Positions 44,180 to 56,275 of a DNA stretch of 64,000 nt are shown piece after piece. Both the position numbers and the translations under genes were made by a program. Each line of letters starts with the position of its first letter. Within the stretch, counting starts at the first letter, position 1. The notes below the pieces were generated by a model. It ran no database searches and was not told the DNA's origin. It worked only from the letters and a program-made list of their open reading frames with translations. The stretch is from Odontocerum albicorne (taxonomy: Eukaryota > Arthropoda > Insecta > Trichoptera > Odontoceridae), in the NCBI GenBank assembly GCA_949825065.1, contig OX463846.1:11962177-12026176 (forward strand), given 5' to 3'.

Positions 44180-44561
44180 TTACTGCTGAAATGCGCATGC
44201 TAAGATGGTCAGCAGGTGTGTCCCTAAGAGACAAAATAAGAAGCTCACGCATTCGTGGAAGCCTGGGTGTTACAGACATCAACAGCAAGATGGAGGAGAG
44301 ACGATTGAGATGGTATGGGCACGTTGGACGCAGAGCACCCGATCACATTGTGAACCAGGCAATCTCCATTGATCTTCCTCGAATAACAACCAGAGGAAGA
44401 CCAAAGAATTCATGGGTGGTGCAAAAAGATAACCTGATACAGAGGCACGGCCTGGGGGACGTAGTCCGGGACAGAAGAGCATACAACCTGAGGACGAGGA
44501 GAGCTGACCCCAACAGTATTCGCAGACAATGAGTTGGGATGGAGCCAGGGAGAGAGAGAGA
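44180..44561 (+). pseudogene. LINE-A reverse-transcriptase C-terminus, 5'-truncated insertion
   Basis: This copy reads well for about 115 codons: LTAEMRMLRWSAGVSLRDKI, SSRIRGSLGVTDINSKMEE, RRLRWYGHVGRRAPDHIV, TTRGRPKNSWVVQKDN, ending NLRTRRADPNSIRRQ*. This is the conserved tail of a non-LTR polymerase. It is flanked by the 12-bp duplication GTTATAGCAAGC at 44168-44179 and 44562-44573. The 3' terminus is a (GA)n run, not poly(A). It interrupts the transposase relic. Confidence 0.88.
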
Positions 44562-44573
44562 GTTATAGCAAGC

Positions 44574-44880
44574 CTTGGACCAGAACAGTCATCAATTTGA
44601 GTACCTGTGATAATTTAAAAAATCTACATTTGTCCTCTTGAATTTCAATCTTTGTAATTTGTTTTATCAAACACTGTTTATTCCTCTTTTTGTAACGGTA
44701 TAACCCTACCGGTTTCAAGGCTTTCACCTCATCTTCAGGGGAGCACAAACAATCTTAGATATACCTTAATATAACACTGGATTTATAAACATTCAAAGTG
44801 TGTAAGTATTTTTTGGGACTACTTGTATTTAAAGACCTCTGTGTTTGGTTAGCATCCATTACTTAACATAGACATTCTTT
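44574..44880 (+). repeat. Transposase tail, REP-2 piece and transposon end
   Basis: 44574-44650 resumes the transposase relic's 3' part (accagaacagtcatcaattt, also at 45030). 44650-44765 is REP-2 (ttgttttatcaaacactgtt, accggtttcaaggctttcac). 44745-44880 is the end repeat that in reverse contains the (AT)n tract at 21.7 kb. Here the terminal sequence is normal length. Confidence 0.7.
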
Positions 44881-44889
44881 TACGGGGAC

Positions 44890-45145
44890 TAATCAAAAAT
44901 AAAGTTTATGGCACAAAACCGCCAACAGATAATGAATGGAGAACAGCCATTGAAAGACGATGGGCCCAAATACAAAAATCAGATGATTCGTGATGTTAGC
45001 GATTTCACGTTATCAGCAAGTTTTAGACCAGAACGGTCATCAATTTGAGTACCTGCGATAATTTTAAAAATCTACATCTGTCTTCTTGAATTACCTTAAT
45101 TTATACTAAATTTATAATCATTCAAAGTGTGTATACATTTTTCTG
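44890..45145 (+). pseudogene. Tc1/mariner-superfamily transposase C-terminal fragment
   Basis: Encodes IKFMAQNRQQ-like codons, then RDVSDFTLSASFRPERSSI, the C-terminal region of the same family as 43793-44179, and the 3' non-coding end with cattcaaagtgtgtatacat and ttttctggga. Non-functional. Confidence 0.65.
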
Positions 45146-45409
45146 GGAAGCCCTATATTGAAAATAATCAAACTTTTCGATTTGCAACAAGCTCGTCCAC
45201 TGTTTCGAGTAAAATAAACCAGCACGTACAAACAATATTATTCAATTACCTAATGAAGCAGGCATTTGACCGGCTAAACTTGTTTCGCCACTTACTTGCC
45301 TTGGGTTATGGCAACATATTGATATTTGCATGCATTTAAATGAACACAATAAATGCGATGAAAACTCGTACCTCCGAAGAACATGTGATATTAACAAAAG
45401 ATAACTGTT

Positions 45410-45640
45410 TATTGCAGATGTAACCTTGAGATGGTTTGGTCATATTGAGAGAATTCGTTGCGAAAGACTTACATAACAAATTTGCACGTATGTCTGAAAT
45501 GAATTGAGAGCGAGGAATAGTTAGACCGTAGAATTAATAGAAGAAGACAGTTGAAGGAATTTTAACTGAGTAAAAAATAAGTATTAAAACAAAAGATCAT
45601 GCATGACGAGATGTATAGGTGCCGAAGAGACAAAATATAA
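45410..45640 (+). pseudogene. LINE-B 3' end
   Basis: gtaaccttgagatggtttgg (45420) encodes LRWFGHIERI, followed by a degraded arginine-rich block and 'atgcatgacgagatgtatag'. It runs into REP-1 at 45640. Confidence 0.65.
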
Positions 45641-45900
45641 TAATAAAAGGATAATTTATTGGAATTCGAACCCACTATTATTGACATTAAAAATATTACA
45701 ATAAAAAAAACAAATTGAATGTAAGGATAGGAAGGTGAAAGCTGCGGCCATTAGATTATCTGATTCCCCGTATCTGCATTATGTTTAGAAAAAAATATTG
45801 GGTAAGAAAACCACAGAAAACTTACCAAAGGAAGATGAGCTACAGAGAAACCATTATAGATCAATATGTAATAATAATACATTCGGCTTTAGAAAAGCGT
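45640..45900 (+). repeat. REP-1 copy 6
   Basis: Starts inside the family at ggaattcgaacccactatta (45660) and ends with atacattcggctttagaaaa. A LINE-B end signature (ctgcccacccgaaaacaggg) follows at 45917. Confidence 0.8.
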
Positions 45901-46782
45901 GAAAATCTGTCATTTCTGCCCACCCGAAAACAGGGCATGGTGTGATGGTATTTTATATCAAACAATCCTATTTGAATACTTTGTTATTCCAAAAATTTCT
46001 TTGTCGTTCCAAAAATTATTCATTATCACTGCGACACGTTTCTACCTCATATATCGATTATCTCTTCAGACGGAAAGCTTTCTATGGAATTCCCCCGACA
46101 TATTTATGTTTAAATAACTTAAATTATTCTTACATAGACTAAGATAAACAAAAAATAAGCACTCACCCAACCCAAGTGTCAATAAACAAATGTGAGTTTT
46201 CAGTTATAGACAATATTTTTTTGATTGTTGAGTTGAGTTTTGCATCATCAACAGGCCGAGTCCCCATAGACAAGTTATTAGTAGATATACGAAGTACTCC
46301 CTCTATCTCCTAAAAAATGTGCCGAGAGAAAGAGAAACAATTCTAAGCACTTCGTGCCTTCTCACTCACCACGCACCCACTGTTGGAAATGTACCTTAAT
46401 TCAAAGTCGACAACAGCTGACTTTCTATAACGACAGCTAATTTAATTCATAAGTGTGATGCAGAAGTTCTGATGAGTTCATTAAAATCGTATTGAAATTG
46501 AATGTCAATTAATTACGTGTATGAATCGATACGTAATATAGTACCAACATAAAATATAATAATTATTCTTTTTGCAGACAGATTGATACATCAATATACT
46601 CGTAGCATATAAATATTCTTCTTTTTCTTAATTTGATATGCAACAATAGTTAGGAGAAAAAATATTTTAATAATTGCTTTTTTTCAAAATTTTGCGATTG
46701 TGTGATGTCATATATATTTTTAATAATGTACTTCTTCCTTCATTTCTGTCGAATCAAGCACCGTCTACAGCCCACACAACTT

Positions 46783-46990
46783 CCGTAGCTTAGTTATAAA
46801 GATGCCTGTCTTCTAGTACAGGGGTTGCGTGTTCGATTCTCGTTGCAGCCCAGATTTTTTAATAGGGCTCGATTTTGGTTTTGACTTAAAGTCTCACCGA
46901 CATATTTTGGGTTAGTTGAAAGAGATTATCACGTGGTAATAAGCCCTCTAGGTTATACTGTGTACAACGAAAGTTTTAATACAATATTTT
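46783..46990 (+). repeat. SINE-1, near full length
   Basis: Head: acttccgtagcttagttata (46780), B box gtgttcgattctcgttgcag (46828). Body: cccagattttttaatagggc and ggttttgacttaaagtctca. Tail: ggttagttgaaagagattat, ataagccctctagg, and tgtacaacgaaagttttaat. It lacks diagnostic substitutions needed for age. Confidence 0.82.
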
Positions 46991-47590
46991 TCATTAAACT
47001 TCTATAATATTGTGTATCTCTTCTTCTTCAAGCCCTCAATAATTCACCCATAATTAATTCACAAGCACTGTGCGTAGACAACTTTTTTATAATAAAACGA
47101 ATATTTTTATTTAGTTATTTTTATGTATTTCGTAAAAACTTATCATAAAAACTGGTATATTCTTAGTTCGAATAATGTTGAAACTACACATAAATTTAAT
47201 TACTAAAAAATAGCAGAAATCAAATATAAATAGTGAAATCGAAGATATTTCACGAATTTTAATTGGACACGCAAAAAAGACCTTACCCACGAAACACATG
47301 TTTTTGTGTATTTGAAATATAAAAACAGCCAAGATTTATTCTGTATATGCTAAAAAATCTAATTAAATCACGTTTTCAATGTTTTTGATCCATACAAACT
47401 GAGGTATACTTTCTCAGTTAACTCTGAAGCAGATGAAACTGAATTAGGCCCTGTTTGCATGATAACGTCCAATTGGAATTTAAAAACTGAACCGGTATTA
47501 TTTTAAAAGTCAGAAATATATTAAACAAATCAATTTGAAAAGTTTTATGTGCCAATTATTTAAAAATAACAAATAAATCACGAAAACGTA

Positions 47591-47654
47591 CATGCAATAA
47601 GCGACAATTATGTAACATAAACATGCAATAAGCGACAATTATGTAACATAAACA
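47591..47654 (+). repeat. 31-bp direct repeat, two copies
   Basis: catgcaataagcgacaatta plus tgtaacataaa is present twice head to tail, without differences. Confidence 0.92.
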
Positions 47655-47959
47655 AAATATATAACTAGGTAAAAGCCTGCTTTGATTAGGCTCGCTTGCG
47701 TGAAGGCTGGTTTCAATTTATATAGTCGACTTTCAGGGCGCAAAATATTAGAAAAAAGAAACCAAAAATAAGTACTATAATTTGTCAATTTGCGCGTCTC
47801 CAGTGTATTTTTAATCCAGGTATTTTTAACATATTTCTGGTTAGTAGGAAAAGATTGTCTCAAAACAAAAAGTCACAGCCAGATTCGACAATTATTTACA
47901 TTGATGTGTTTGTATTTATTTCACTGCAGTTGAAATATTTGAACAGGTAGATAACTTGA

Positions 47960-48195
47960 CATCGGTCTCCATGGTCAACAGAACTGGTAGACGCTGGCTA
48001 GTACGACCTGGTGGGTAAACGGTCATGTGGCAATTTCTTCCGACCAACCAGAAAGGTGTTCAAGAGGCCTTAAGGAAAAGCAAAACTTGAGACATGAAAA
48101 CTATAAAAAAATGGGTATCAATAAGAATCGATCCAGCAACCTCCGAGTTATAAGACAGGCGTCTTATCAACAAGGCAACGAAGGTCGTCATTTAT
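47960..48195 (-). repeat. SINE-1, near full length
   Basis: Plus-strand order: tail (gacctggtgggtaaacggtc, ttccgaccaaccagaaaggt), body (gttcaagaggccttaaggaa), then head (aagaatcgatccagcaacct, gcgtcttatcaacaaggcaa). Confidence 0.78.
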
Positions 48196-48279
48196 GAGTA
48201 AATACAAACCTACACATTACTTTTTGAGTTATTTTGTCAACTAAGTCTTCAACAACTGTGTAAACCGAAAAATGTGTAT

Positions 48280-48455
48280 TGTATTACACTTTCGTTGTAC
48301 ATATAACCTATCGGTTTTTTTCTAAACAACCAGATAAATTATTAATAAGACTCGAACCCTTTTTTTGAAAAAAATCAGTGTTACAACGAGAATCGAACCC
48401 GTAACTCATGGGTTAGAAGACAGTGTATTTTATCAACAATAGCACTGAGGCCGTA
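48280..48455 (-). repeat. SINE-1 with internal damage
   Basis: Tail gtattacactttcgttgtac (48277), then head with gagaatcgaacccgtaactc (48380). The body is shortened and T-rich. Confidence 0.72.
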
Positions 48456-48459
48456 ATGT

Positions 48460-49080
48460 GTGTTGTTGGTTGGGACCTTTGTGCGTGAATATGTCCAAAT
48501 GTTTAAAATTAAAATAGCATAAAAATCAGTTTCAACATGGAATTTCAAGAGAAACATTCCTATTGTAGCCCGTTTTCGCTGATAACTATTCTTACGCGGA
48601 ATGCAAACCTATACAAGTCAACGATGCGAGAAACTTGAATCGAAAAACATTTTTACTTCGTTCGTCAGAATCAGCTGACTCGTCTAAGATTCAAAAGTGC
48701 CAACTGTGATAATATATAAGGCGAAATATTTAAACAAGTTATCATTAGATATGTTCAAAAAATATTTGATTTGCATATTTACGATTTATCTCATCACAAA
48801 AAAGTCGGGCGTTCAAAACAAAATATAATTTTTGTCCACACATAAAGCGCGTGTCAGTGCTCTGAAATGGTGTGACGAATTAAATCTGCGATGAAATTGA
48901 TTTTATGGGGACAAGCCGTGAGAAAACTTGTTCCCACACCGAAATTAAGTATGGTCAATCACACGTACTAGCAAAGATTAAATTTTAAATTGACTTATTT
49001 TAACCACTGTTTCGTAACCTTTTTGAGACATGACCCAGATTAGGATTTTAGTTTTGGTTTCGTGAACCAAGTCAAGATTG
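48460..49080. other. Unassigned DNA
   Basis: No open frame of note. Mixed composition. Nothing recognised. Confidence 0.4.
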
Positions 49081-49084
49081 TTCC

Positions 49085-49450
49085 ATCTAGTCGAGGATTA
49101 TCTCGCCATTCCAACGTCCATTCAGTGGGTAAGCAAAGCAGTGCCGTGAAGTTTTCATCTATTTTTCATTTTTCTCCACTTTTAAGTGAGTAAGTGAGTT
49201 GCAAACCAGCAAACTCACCGGTAACACCCGTGTACTGGATCCGATGGCACACTCGACGATCGCGACAAAATCGCGACGATCGGAGCACACCGGCATTTTT
49301 TTTCTTTTTTTTTGAAAGAATAGATATGACCGAAGTCATAGGTTTCCTTATACCCCGAATACTAGGCGAAAATATGCCTGTCTTTCAAGAGGAGTAGAGG
49401 GTTTCGAACCGGCAACCTTACCAGTCCAGTACGTTACCGCGCGAGAAATA
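49085..49450 (-). repeat. SINE-3, copy 2 (complete head)
   Basis: On the minus strand the head reads cgcgcggtaacgtactggac (A-box side, from 49442) and ggttgccggttcgaaaccct (B box, 49415 downwards). The body matches 20990-21345. A small inverted repeat (cgacgatcgcgac / gtcgcgacgatcg-like) sits at 49252-49281. Confidence 0.75.
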
Positions 49451-49454
49451 AATT

Positions 49455-50450
49455 TCTGTGAATTATTGTGCGCAGTAACTCGAAAGGTTTAACAAAATGA
49501 CTATTGTACATTTTTAAAGTGTTGTGTGTTATAGTGCTAAACTATAACACGTGAAAAATCACGTTTATTGCCTTTTTTCAGTCTCTTTCTGTTGCACTTG
49601 TCGAAAATTTCCGGAGCGCGACGCTCATTTTCATCAGTATAAATAATTGAGTTCATTTAAAAAAATACAATACTTTATCAGCTTTTTCGTATTTAGTATG
49701 TTGCACTTGTCGAAAACTTCACATTTGCTGAGCATGTGTGGCTTTGGCTTTCTCTGATATTGCCTCCGATATTAGCGCATATATTCAGCGCGCCTTTTAA
49801 TTAAACCATATCTATCACGATAATTTACTTGCACAACTATGAAAATACATATCCTTAAGGACGTAAATAAACCCGATTTTATCTTGTTTGATTAGTATTG
49901 TTAAAAGTATTTCGCGACCCATTCAACATGCCAATCGACCCCATTGTGAGCCCATGACCCATGGATTAAGAAACCATGCTTGAAACATAAATCAATTTAT
50001 TAAACTACTTTTTTTATTTGTCGTTTTGGTTTTATCTTTATTTAACTCCACAAACATTCTCCACTCCTCCACGGTCGAGTGTATAAGAGATATTTACTTT
50101 TCACTTTAAAAGTATATTGCAGCATCTGTTTGTAAGATAAAACATTGTTATTTCAAGACACCCAAATTAGGTATTCCCAGCCTATGGGGAATGATGAGTA
50201 GACTACATTCATGGGGAATACAGAGTATGTACTAGAAATACGAGTACAATCATACTAAGGTCACGCTATCAAAATTTTAGAATTATACCACATTTGTTAA
50301 ACATGAATACTAATTTTATATCCTTAATTCATTAAAATCTATTCTACAAACGAAGAGATACAAAATTGTACAAAGCATTATTATATTGGTTGGCATAGGA
50401 AGTTATTCGTCAAAATTAGATATTCTTAAAACTTATTACTTTTTCATTGA
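49455..50450. other. AT-rich DNA, no gene seen
   Basis: A direct repeat of tgttgcacttgtcgaaaa occurs at about 49594 and 49700. No frame is worth calling. Confidence 0.45.
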
Positions 50451-50454
50451 ATAC

Positions 50455-50640
50455 AATACAACTTGACGGAATATTTACCAAATGGCAATCTCTTTCAACC
50501 AACCACAAATATGTTATAGAGGCATTAAGAGAAAACTAGGCTGGAACCTAATTTGAAAGAAAAATGGATATCAATAGGAATCGAACCCGCAACCCCCGGA
50601 TTGGAATACAAGTCTTAATATCTATCTAAATAAAATATTT
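50455..50640 (-). repeat. SINE-1
   Basis: Tail (atacaacttgacggaatatt, ctttcaaccaaccacaaata), body (agaggcattaagagaaaact), head (taggaatcgaacccgcaacc at 50575 and a damaged A box near 50620). Confidence 0.78.
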
Positions 50641-50699
50641 CCATATGGATTATAAATAAGTGTTCTTAGTTTACAGAGCTATGGAGTATAGTGTCAGCA

Positions 50700-51050
50700 G
50701 AGAAAGTTGTATTAATAATTAAGCCTGACGTATTAAGTAAGATCAAGACGATACCCTCTGAGATGGTTTGGACATGAAGAACATATGATTGGGAAAATAC
50801 TAAGAAATACACAGTAAAAACATGAGTGGGGATCATAGTAGATGAAGACCAAAGAAAATTGGTTGGATCAAGTGAATAATAATTGATTTATTAAGAACGG
50901 AATATAAAAAGTCAGAGAAATCGTAAGAATTGTATGAGATGTGGAAGAAGCGAAATACTCGTATGTGTCTCACGATAGGAAAGTCTGTCCCTCTCTCCTC
51001 TCTGCCTACCCTAACAGGGAGACAACGTGAAGAGTGTATGTATGTTTTCA
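50700..51050 (+). pseudogene. LINE-B 3' end with terminal signature
   Basis: ctctgagatggtttggacat (50756) encodes the RWFGH block. Then RPKKIGWIK-like codons, a VEEAK-like block and the end ctcctctctgcctaccctaa followed by cagggagacaacgtg and gtatgtatg. TACTCGTA at 50956-50963 interrupts the stretch where sister copies have no such insertion. Confidence 0.75.
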
Positions 51051-51254
51051 ATTTAGAGTAATTGTCTCAACTGGCATTCAAAAGAGCATTGACTTTCCTT
51101 GAGGAGTCACGCCAATGCTACTTGAGATAAACATCTTGTATAAATATTGTTTGATGTAACACAACCCTGGGAAACGGTCCGCAAGTCATTAACGGCCCAC
51201 CTAGTATTTTAATGTGGTCTATAAAATATATGACTAATTTTATTTACGTTAACA

Positions 51255-51437
51255 ATTTTTTTTTTATAACCTGGCAAGTTTATTGCCTCTTCCAACCAAC
51301 CAGAAAGATGTTTTATATGCCCTAAGTGAAAACCAGACTGGAATCCTATTTAAAAAAAATCTGGGTTCCAGCGGGGATCGAACCCGCAACCTCCGGATCG
51401 ACAGGCATGCGTCTTACCACCAGGCCACGGAGGTCGT
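51255..51437 (-). repeat. SINE-1, best preserved tRNA-like head
   Basis: On the minus strand the head starts at 51437. It has A box TGGCCTGGTGG (51427-51417) and B box GGTTCGATCCC (51384-51374), both matching pol III promoter consensus. A body with ccagtctggttttcacttag and a tail with ggttggttggaagaggcaat follow. It would be transcribed by RNA polymerase III if active and moved by a partner LINE. It is not a tRNA gene: the acceptor stem does not pair and the region runs straight into the SINE body. Confidence 0.88.
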
Positions 51438-51439
51438 CA

Positions 51440-51740
51440 ATTTTGTGTTGCTTAGACAGTAATATATATTTTTTTAAATTATAATGTGCGTCTTCTACAA
51501 ACAACTTATTTCCTAATATCTAAAACTTAATTATAAATCTCTTCAAAAAGCTTCTTAATGTATCTATCTTTAAAAAAAAACAGTTGATGCTGACAGATTG
51601 ACAACATAAGCCTACGACGAGACTTCCAATTATTCGTGCACATCTGTTGGCAGTTTTAAAAGGCTTTTTGATGAAGGAAATATCAAAAATGATGGATGAC
51701 CAAGTGAGGGACGCAACAAGACTACTATTAAAGATGTTTT
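51440..51740. other. Unassigned DNA with mariner-like relic
   Basis: The plus strand around 51600-51735 reads 'ttgacaacataagcctacga', 'atgaaggaaatatcaaaaat', 'agtgagggacgcaacaagac', which looks like a worn transposase N-terminus but is too short to assign. Otherwise AT-rich. Confidence 0.3.
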
Positions 51741-51744
51741 AGGA

Positions 51745-51970
51745 ACTGTTGAGTGAAGATGAATACTCGAGTACTATCATGGGAGTCAAATATGTTTTTA
51801 TAAACATATACAGATGCGGAGAAGTACCTAATCTAATGGTCGCCGCCGCTAACTTCCAATAATTATGCTTAACTTATATACATTAATTTTTTAACATTTT
51901 TAATGTAAATGATGGTAGGTTTTAGTCCCGAGTTGAAGGCGTTCTTGAGGAGAATCTGTTACAAATTGCT
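51745..51970 (-). repeat. REP-1 copy 7
   Basis: Reverse orientation: tttataaacatatacagatg (51800), cggagaagtacctaatctaa, then gtcccgagttgaaggcgttc and ttgaggagaatctgttac. Confidence 0.75.
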
Positions 51971-52609
51971 TACGTACTAGCACTGGTCTGACGACAATAG
52001 TTTGAGAAGCACTGTACTAGACCACAGAGATCGTCTTATGTAGAAGTAACGATAATTTATACCAGTATAAAAGAATTGATTTATTTGCTTTATGGATAAC
52101 GAACTCAATGCCAAATTAGGCAATATTTCCATAATTAACAAACATGACGAAAGCCGGAGTTGTGAGATACACTGCGAGTGATTGCAGCATATTGCTCATG
52201 CCGAATGCCCCAATTACCCGCCCATTCCCTCGCCTGAGAATAAGCAGCGAGCTAGTGGCACGCACTTTGTACTCGCTCATCAGTACACCAATGTAAATGC
52301 CCTCGTATATAATATTGTACTTGTCTCCATACTCGTATTATATAAAAATATAACATTGACCTTGCGCTCACATATGATATAGCGTTCACCCCATTCTCTT
52401 ATCCCAGGTCCGGATTTACCATAGAACTAAAAGAGCTATAACCCAGGGCCTTCCAATTCGCAGGAGGTCCGGAGGTTAAGGAGGTAGCCGACTCCAAACC
52501 CATGAATTGGATTTCCCAAAAACCCGACAAAAGTAGATACCTATACTTTCAATAAAACAATATTATTGAAATCAGAATTGCCAAGGTGGAATGTCTTTAT
52601 CTACATTAT

Positions 52610-52925
52610 CACAAATTACTGCACTCGGAAATGGTTTGGGCGTGTAGAACTAATGAATGAATAAAGACTAACTAAACAAATATATAATGTAAATGTGAGT
52701 GGAACACGTGGTAGAGGAAGACCAATGAAAGTATGGTTGAATCAAGTGAATGCTATTTTAAAATATGGAAACGTTGAAAATCAGATAAATCGTAGGAGTT
52801 GTATAAGAAGGTGTACAGATATAGAAGATGCAAAGAAAATATGTCAAAATACGAAAGTCTTTCACTCTATTCTCTCTGCCTTTCCCGGCTGCAAAATGGC
52901 GTCATGGTATGTATATATGTCACGA
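52610..52925 (+). pseudogene. LINE-B 3' end, longest readable copy
   Basis: SEMVWACRTN-like codons replace RWFGH by frameshift. From 52695 the frame is open: SGTRGRGRPMKVWLNQVNAI, then NQINRRSCIRRCTDIEDAKK, then ending SILSAFPGCKMASWYV. This is the typical GRGRPxKxWLxQ tail and the end signature tctgcctttcccggctgcaa. The frame continues past the element by chance to 53117. Confidence 0.78.
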
Positions 52926-53324
52926 ATTAAAAATTATTTACGGAACAACACTGACCAAGATCGATTAAGTTCACTTGTTCTTATTTCAATAGAGTCGGAA
53001 ATGTTAACACTATTTCATTTTGATGAATCAATAGACGATTTTACTAACAAAGAAGCAAGAAAAGTTTATATTATTGTTTTTTTGGGGTTCCAATATGGTA
53101 GGACTCTCCTAGGATAAATCCAGGCAGGGTTAAGTATCAACACTCCAGCTAACGTTCCGACCTGAAACCTAAAGACAAGTTTCGTGGCAATATGAAGACC
53201 GAACAAAGGAAAATATTCGCAGCAACCTGTTATTAAAAAAAACTGACAACTTTCTATAATATAATTATTCAGATGCTCTTCGCCTGCCCACATTCTAATT
53301 GGCGCACATTATACATGAAAAAAT

Positions 53325-53630
53325 TATGAGCATTCGGAGATGATTTGAGCATGTCGAACGAATGAATCAAGAAAGACTAACAAAACAAATAAACAGTGCA
53401 AATATGGTTGGAAGGCGTGATAGAGGAAGGCCAAGGAAAGTATGGTCGGATCAAGTGAATATTTTTGAAAGAAGAAAATTTAAAGTCAGAGAAGAAGAAA
53501 AATAGTTATATGATAAGGTGTTTGAATGTAACATAGATGAAAAATGTATCGCGTTACGAAAGTTTAGCGCTCTTTCCAATCTGCCTACCCTGACAGGCTG
53601 AAACGGCGTGATGGTATGTATATGTAGAAA
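53325..53630 (+). pseudogene. LINE-B 3' end
   Basis: gagatgatttgagcatgtcg (RWFEHVE-like) at 53337; RDRGRPRKVWSDQVNI; and the end ctgcctaccctgacaggctg plus aaacggcgtgatggtatgta. Very similar to the copy just upstream, so possibly a local duplication. Confidence 0.75.
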
Positions 53631-53639
53631 TAAATTATT

Positions 53640-56275
53640 GCAAGGGAAGCCATAAAACTACTTAACGTTAAGCAAATTATCTCAAAATACATAGAATGTG
53701 AGCTGTTTATTGTTTACATGAATGCATCAATTGAATACGCTTCATTAAAGTGCACGAAATAGTAAACGACATGAAAAATGATTGTGCTGGCGACTGCCTA
53801 ACATGTTGCCACGTATGAAAACTGTTTTTTAATCGACTCATCAACGCTACATTTGGGAAAATATTTTTATATTTTTAGGTGTCAAAGTCTAGTTAATTCT
53901 ATCATGTTGATTAATATTTAGCAATATTCATCAAACGGTACGTCATACGTTATAGCTCATTTTATATTCAAATCGTTTGTTTATGAAAAAAACATTTGAA
54001 AATGCATAACATTTATTGTTTTTATATTGACACAGTATACAAGGTGTTCACTGATATATGTGAATTTATTAAAAACAAATTCACAGTTTAGAAATTAATT
54101 TAATATTCAAACATAATTGACATTATTAAATTGTCTCTATAGGTTACATAAAAGCAATTAAAAATAGCACATTGAAACTTACAAGATATTTGAGTGATGA
54201 ATTTGACATCTAAATCGTACGAGAACAATTAATACAAGCTAAACAATTCAAATCAACAAAATTCTTTATACACATTAATATATGATATTTCGGAAATGTA
54301 GCTAGTTCGAATTCTGCCCTGTAGATAAACGAAATATACGTAGAAATCAAACAATTTTGTTATTTCTTATTTCAAACGAAATATTTAGTTTTCACTAAAA
54401 TACGTAATACTTCAACTCATTGGAAAAATGCGAATTTTATCATTCGGAAACCATTTCAAATAAATAACGAATGAATAATCGACATCTATTGACACGCGGA
54501 AAACATTAAAAAATGGATACTCGTAACATATCGTGGGAATGAATGACATAAAAACAATTTGTACAAATGCAGATGGTACTGAGATGACTTGACACTTTGT
54601 AAACTATCTGATAATTCAGAGCATTGGACAATCCAAAATTTAGACGAAGTGACAAAATAAAAAAAGAATCAGAAACTCGTTAAGATCGAAAATAAAAGCC
54701 TTGGACTTTACAGTAACACAATAAATGGATGTATTTTTCTAAAATTTTAATTTAATGTATCAAATATTGATAATTAACAGATATGCGTGTATTGATTAAA
54801 TTTTCTCTTCGAAATATCGACAACATTTAACTGTTAACTAAACTATTGTTTTTATATGATTGGCATTTTAAACAAACGTTATTTACATTGCGTAAATTGG
54901 TTAAATAGCCAAAGGACTAAACAATTTCAACAGTATCAATTTTAATTTTCAGATAACTCTTTTTTTAAAACGTCTCTTATTTTAAATTCGCCTAAGATTT
55001 TACAAAATCAGTAATGGACACTTCGTATACACATTTAGTCGCCTTGAACCCAAATAAACTGGTTTTGAAAACTGTTTGCGGATTTCATTTTTTATACCTT
55101 ATTGTTGTATTATAATGTACGTATTTGTTTGCCTTTGTTATTTTTTTTAAATTGTTGAACTAAATATCTCAAGACAGATAAAAAAAATTATACAACACAA
55201 AAACTCCGTTTTATGTACAAATATTTTACAACAGATAAATAAAGGGAGTTAAGTTAAATAAATGAATTTCAGAAACCTTTATTCGGATTTCAGAAACAGG
55301 TTATAACAAAATATCCTTTTCAATTTTCCATAAATAGATATAAATGCCATAAAAATGATGTTTGGGATGCAAATAATTAGATTATTCAATTTGTAGCTTT
55401 GGGTCAATATTATGAAATATACCCGCTTCGAAATCGTGTATTTCTCTTTATGCATAAATAGTTGCTGAATCAGGAAGCAAACGTGTATTATGTTATTTAT
55501 CCATAAAAACTGGAAAAGTAACATGGATCGCTTTTACGGAATTTCTTGAAATCAATGTGTAGTATTTTATCTAAAATGATATTAGCAGAATTTACTTGAA
55601 GTAAGGTATTTGTATCCGAAGTCGTGTCTAATTAGTGCTAGCTATTGACTTGGTGTTACTTAAGTATACCTGGCAAATATTCATAATTTACACAAAAAGA
55701 CAAGATAGGTCAATCTGAGTATTCCTCTCGATCACTTGTACAGCCCGTCCACACGTGCCGAGTTGGCAGCGCATCGGCCCAGATTATTCCGACATTCATT
55801 ATTATACTTTGGCAAACAAAAACTATTTCTAAGAAATTAATTGAAACTTCAATATAGCTTAGGTAACAAATACTTATATTTATTATATTTACGAACCCAG
55901 GAATATATTTAAGGAATTAAAATAAATAAGCAAAGGAACACAGTTATTAATGTAGTTCATAACTATTTTCACAACTTTTTGTGAGACTTCTTGTTCATTA
56001 CTGAAATGCACTGCTGTTAAAGTTATTTATTGTATTTATTCTAGTAACAATCGTGTATTTAAATAGTTTTATTAGCAAGTTTATATCATATTACTCTCAA
56101 CTTAAAATTTCAATCATCCAAAAAAAATACCAAATTGTTGAAAATGTTTAATTATTTACGGAGTGAGAATTTTAATAAATCACATGCCCCACAGGGAGGA
56201 ATAGCGTAATAGTATTGTTTGTGCGTAATAAATTTAAAAAATATATAATTTAGTTAAGTTACGAGATGATAGACG
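53640..56275. other. AT-rich DNA, no gene seen
   Basis: Low GC, no frame over about 80 codons, no recognised repeats. A LINE-B-like end (ccccacagggaggaatagcg) lies at 56188. Confidence 0.5.

Noticed and set aside
51255..51437. tRNA gene on the minus strand
   Set aside because: A and B boxes are good, but the ends do not form an acceptor stem and the sequence continues into a SINE body found at many other places.
52930..53117. Second half of the 140-codon frame starting 52695
   Set aside because: The LINE-B end lies near 52925; beyond that the frame is open by chance.
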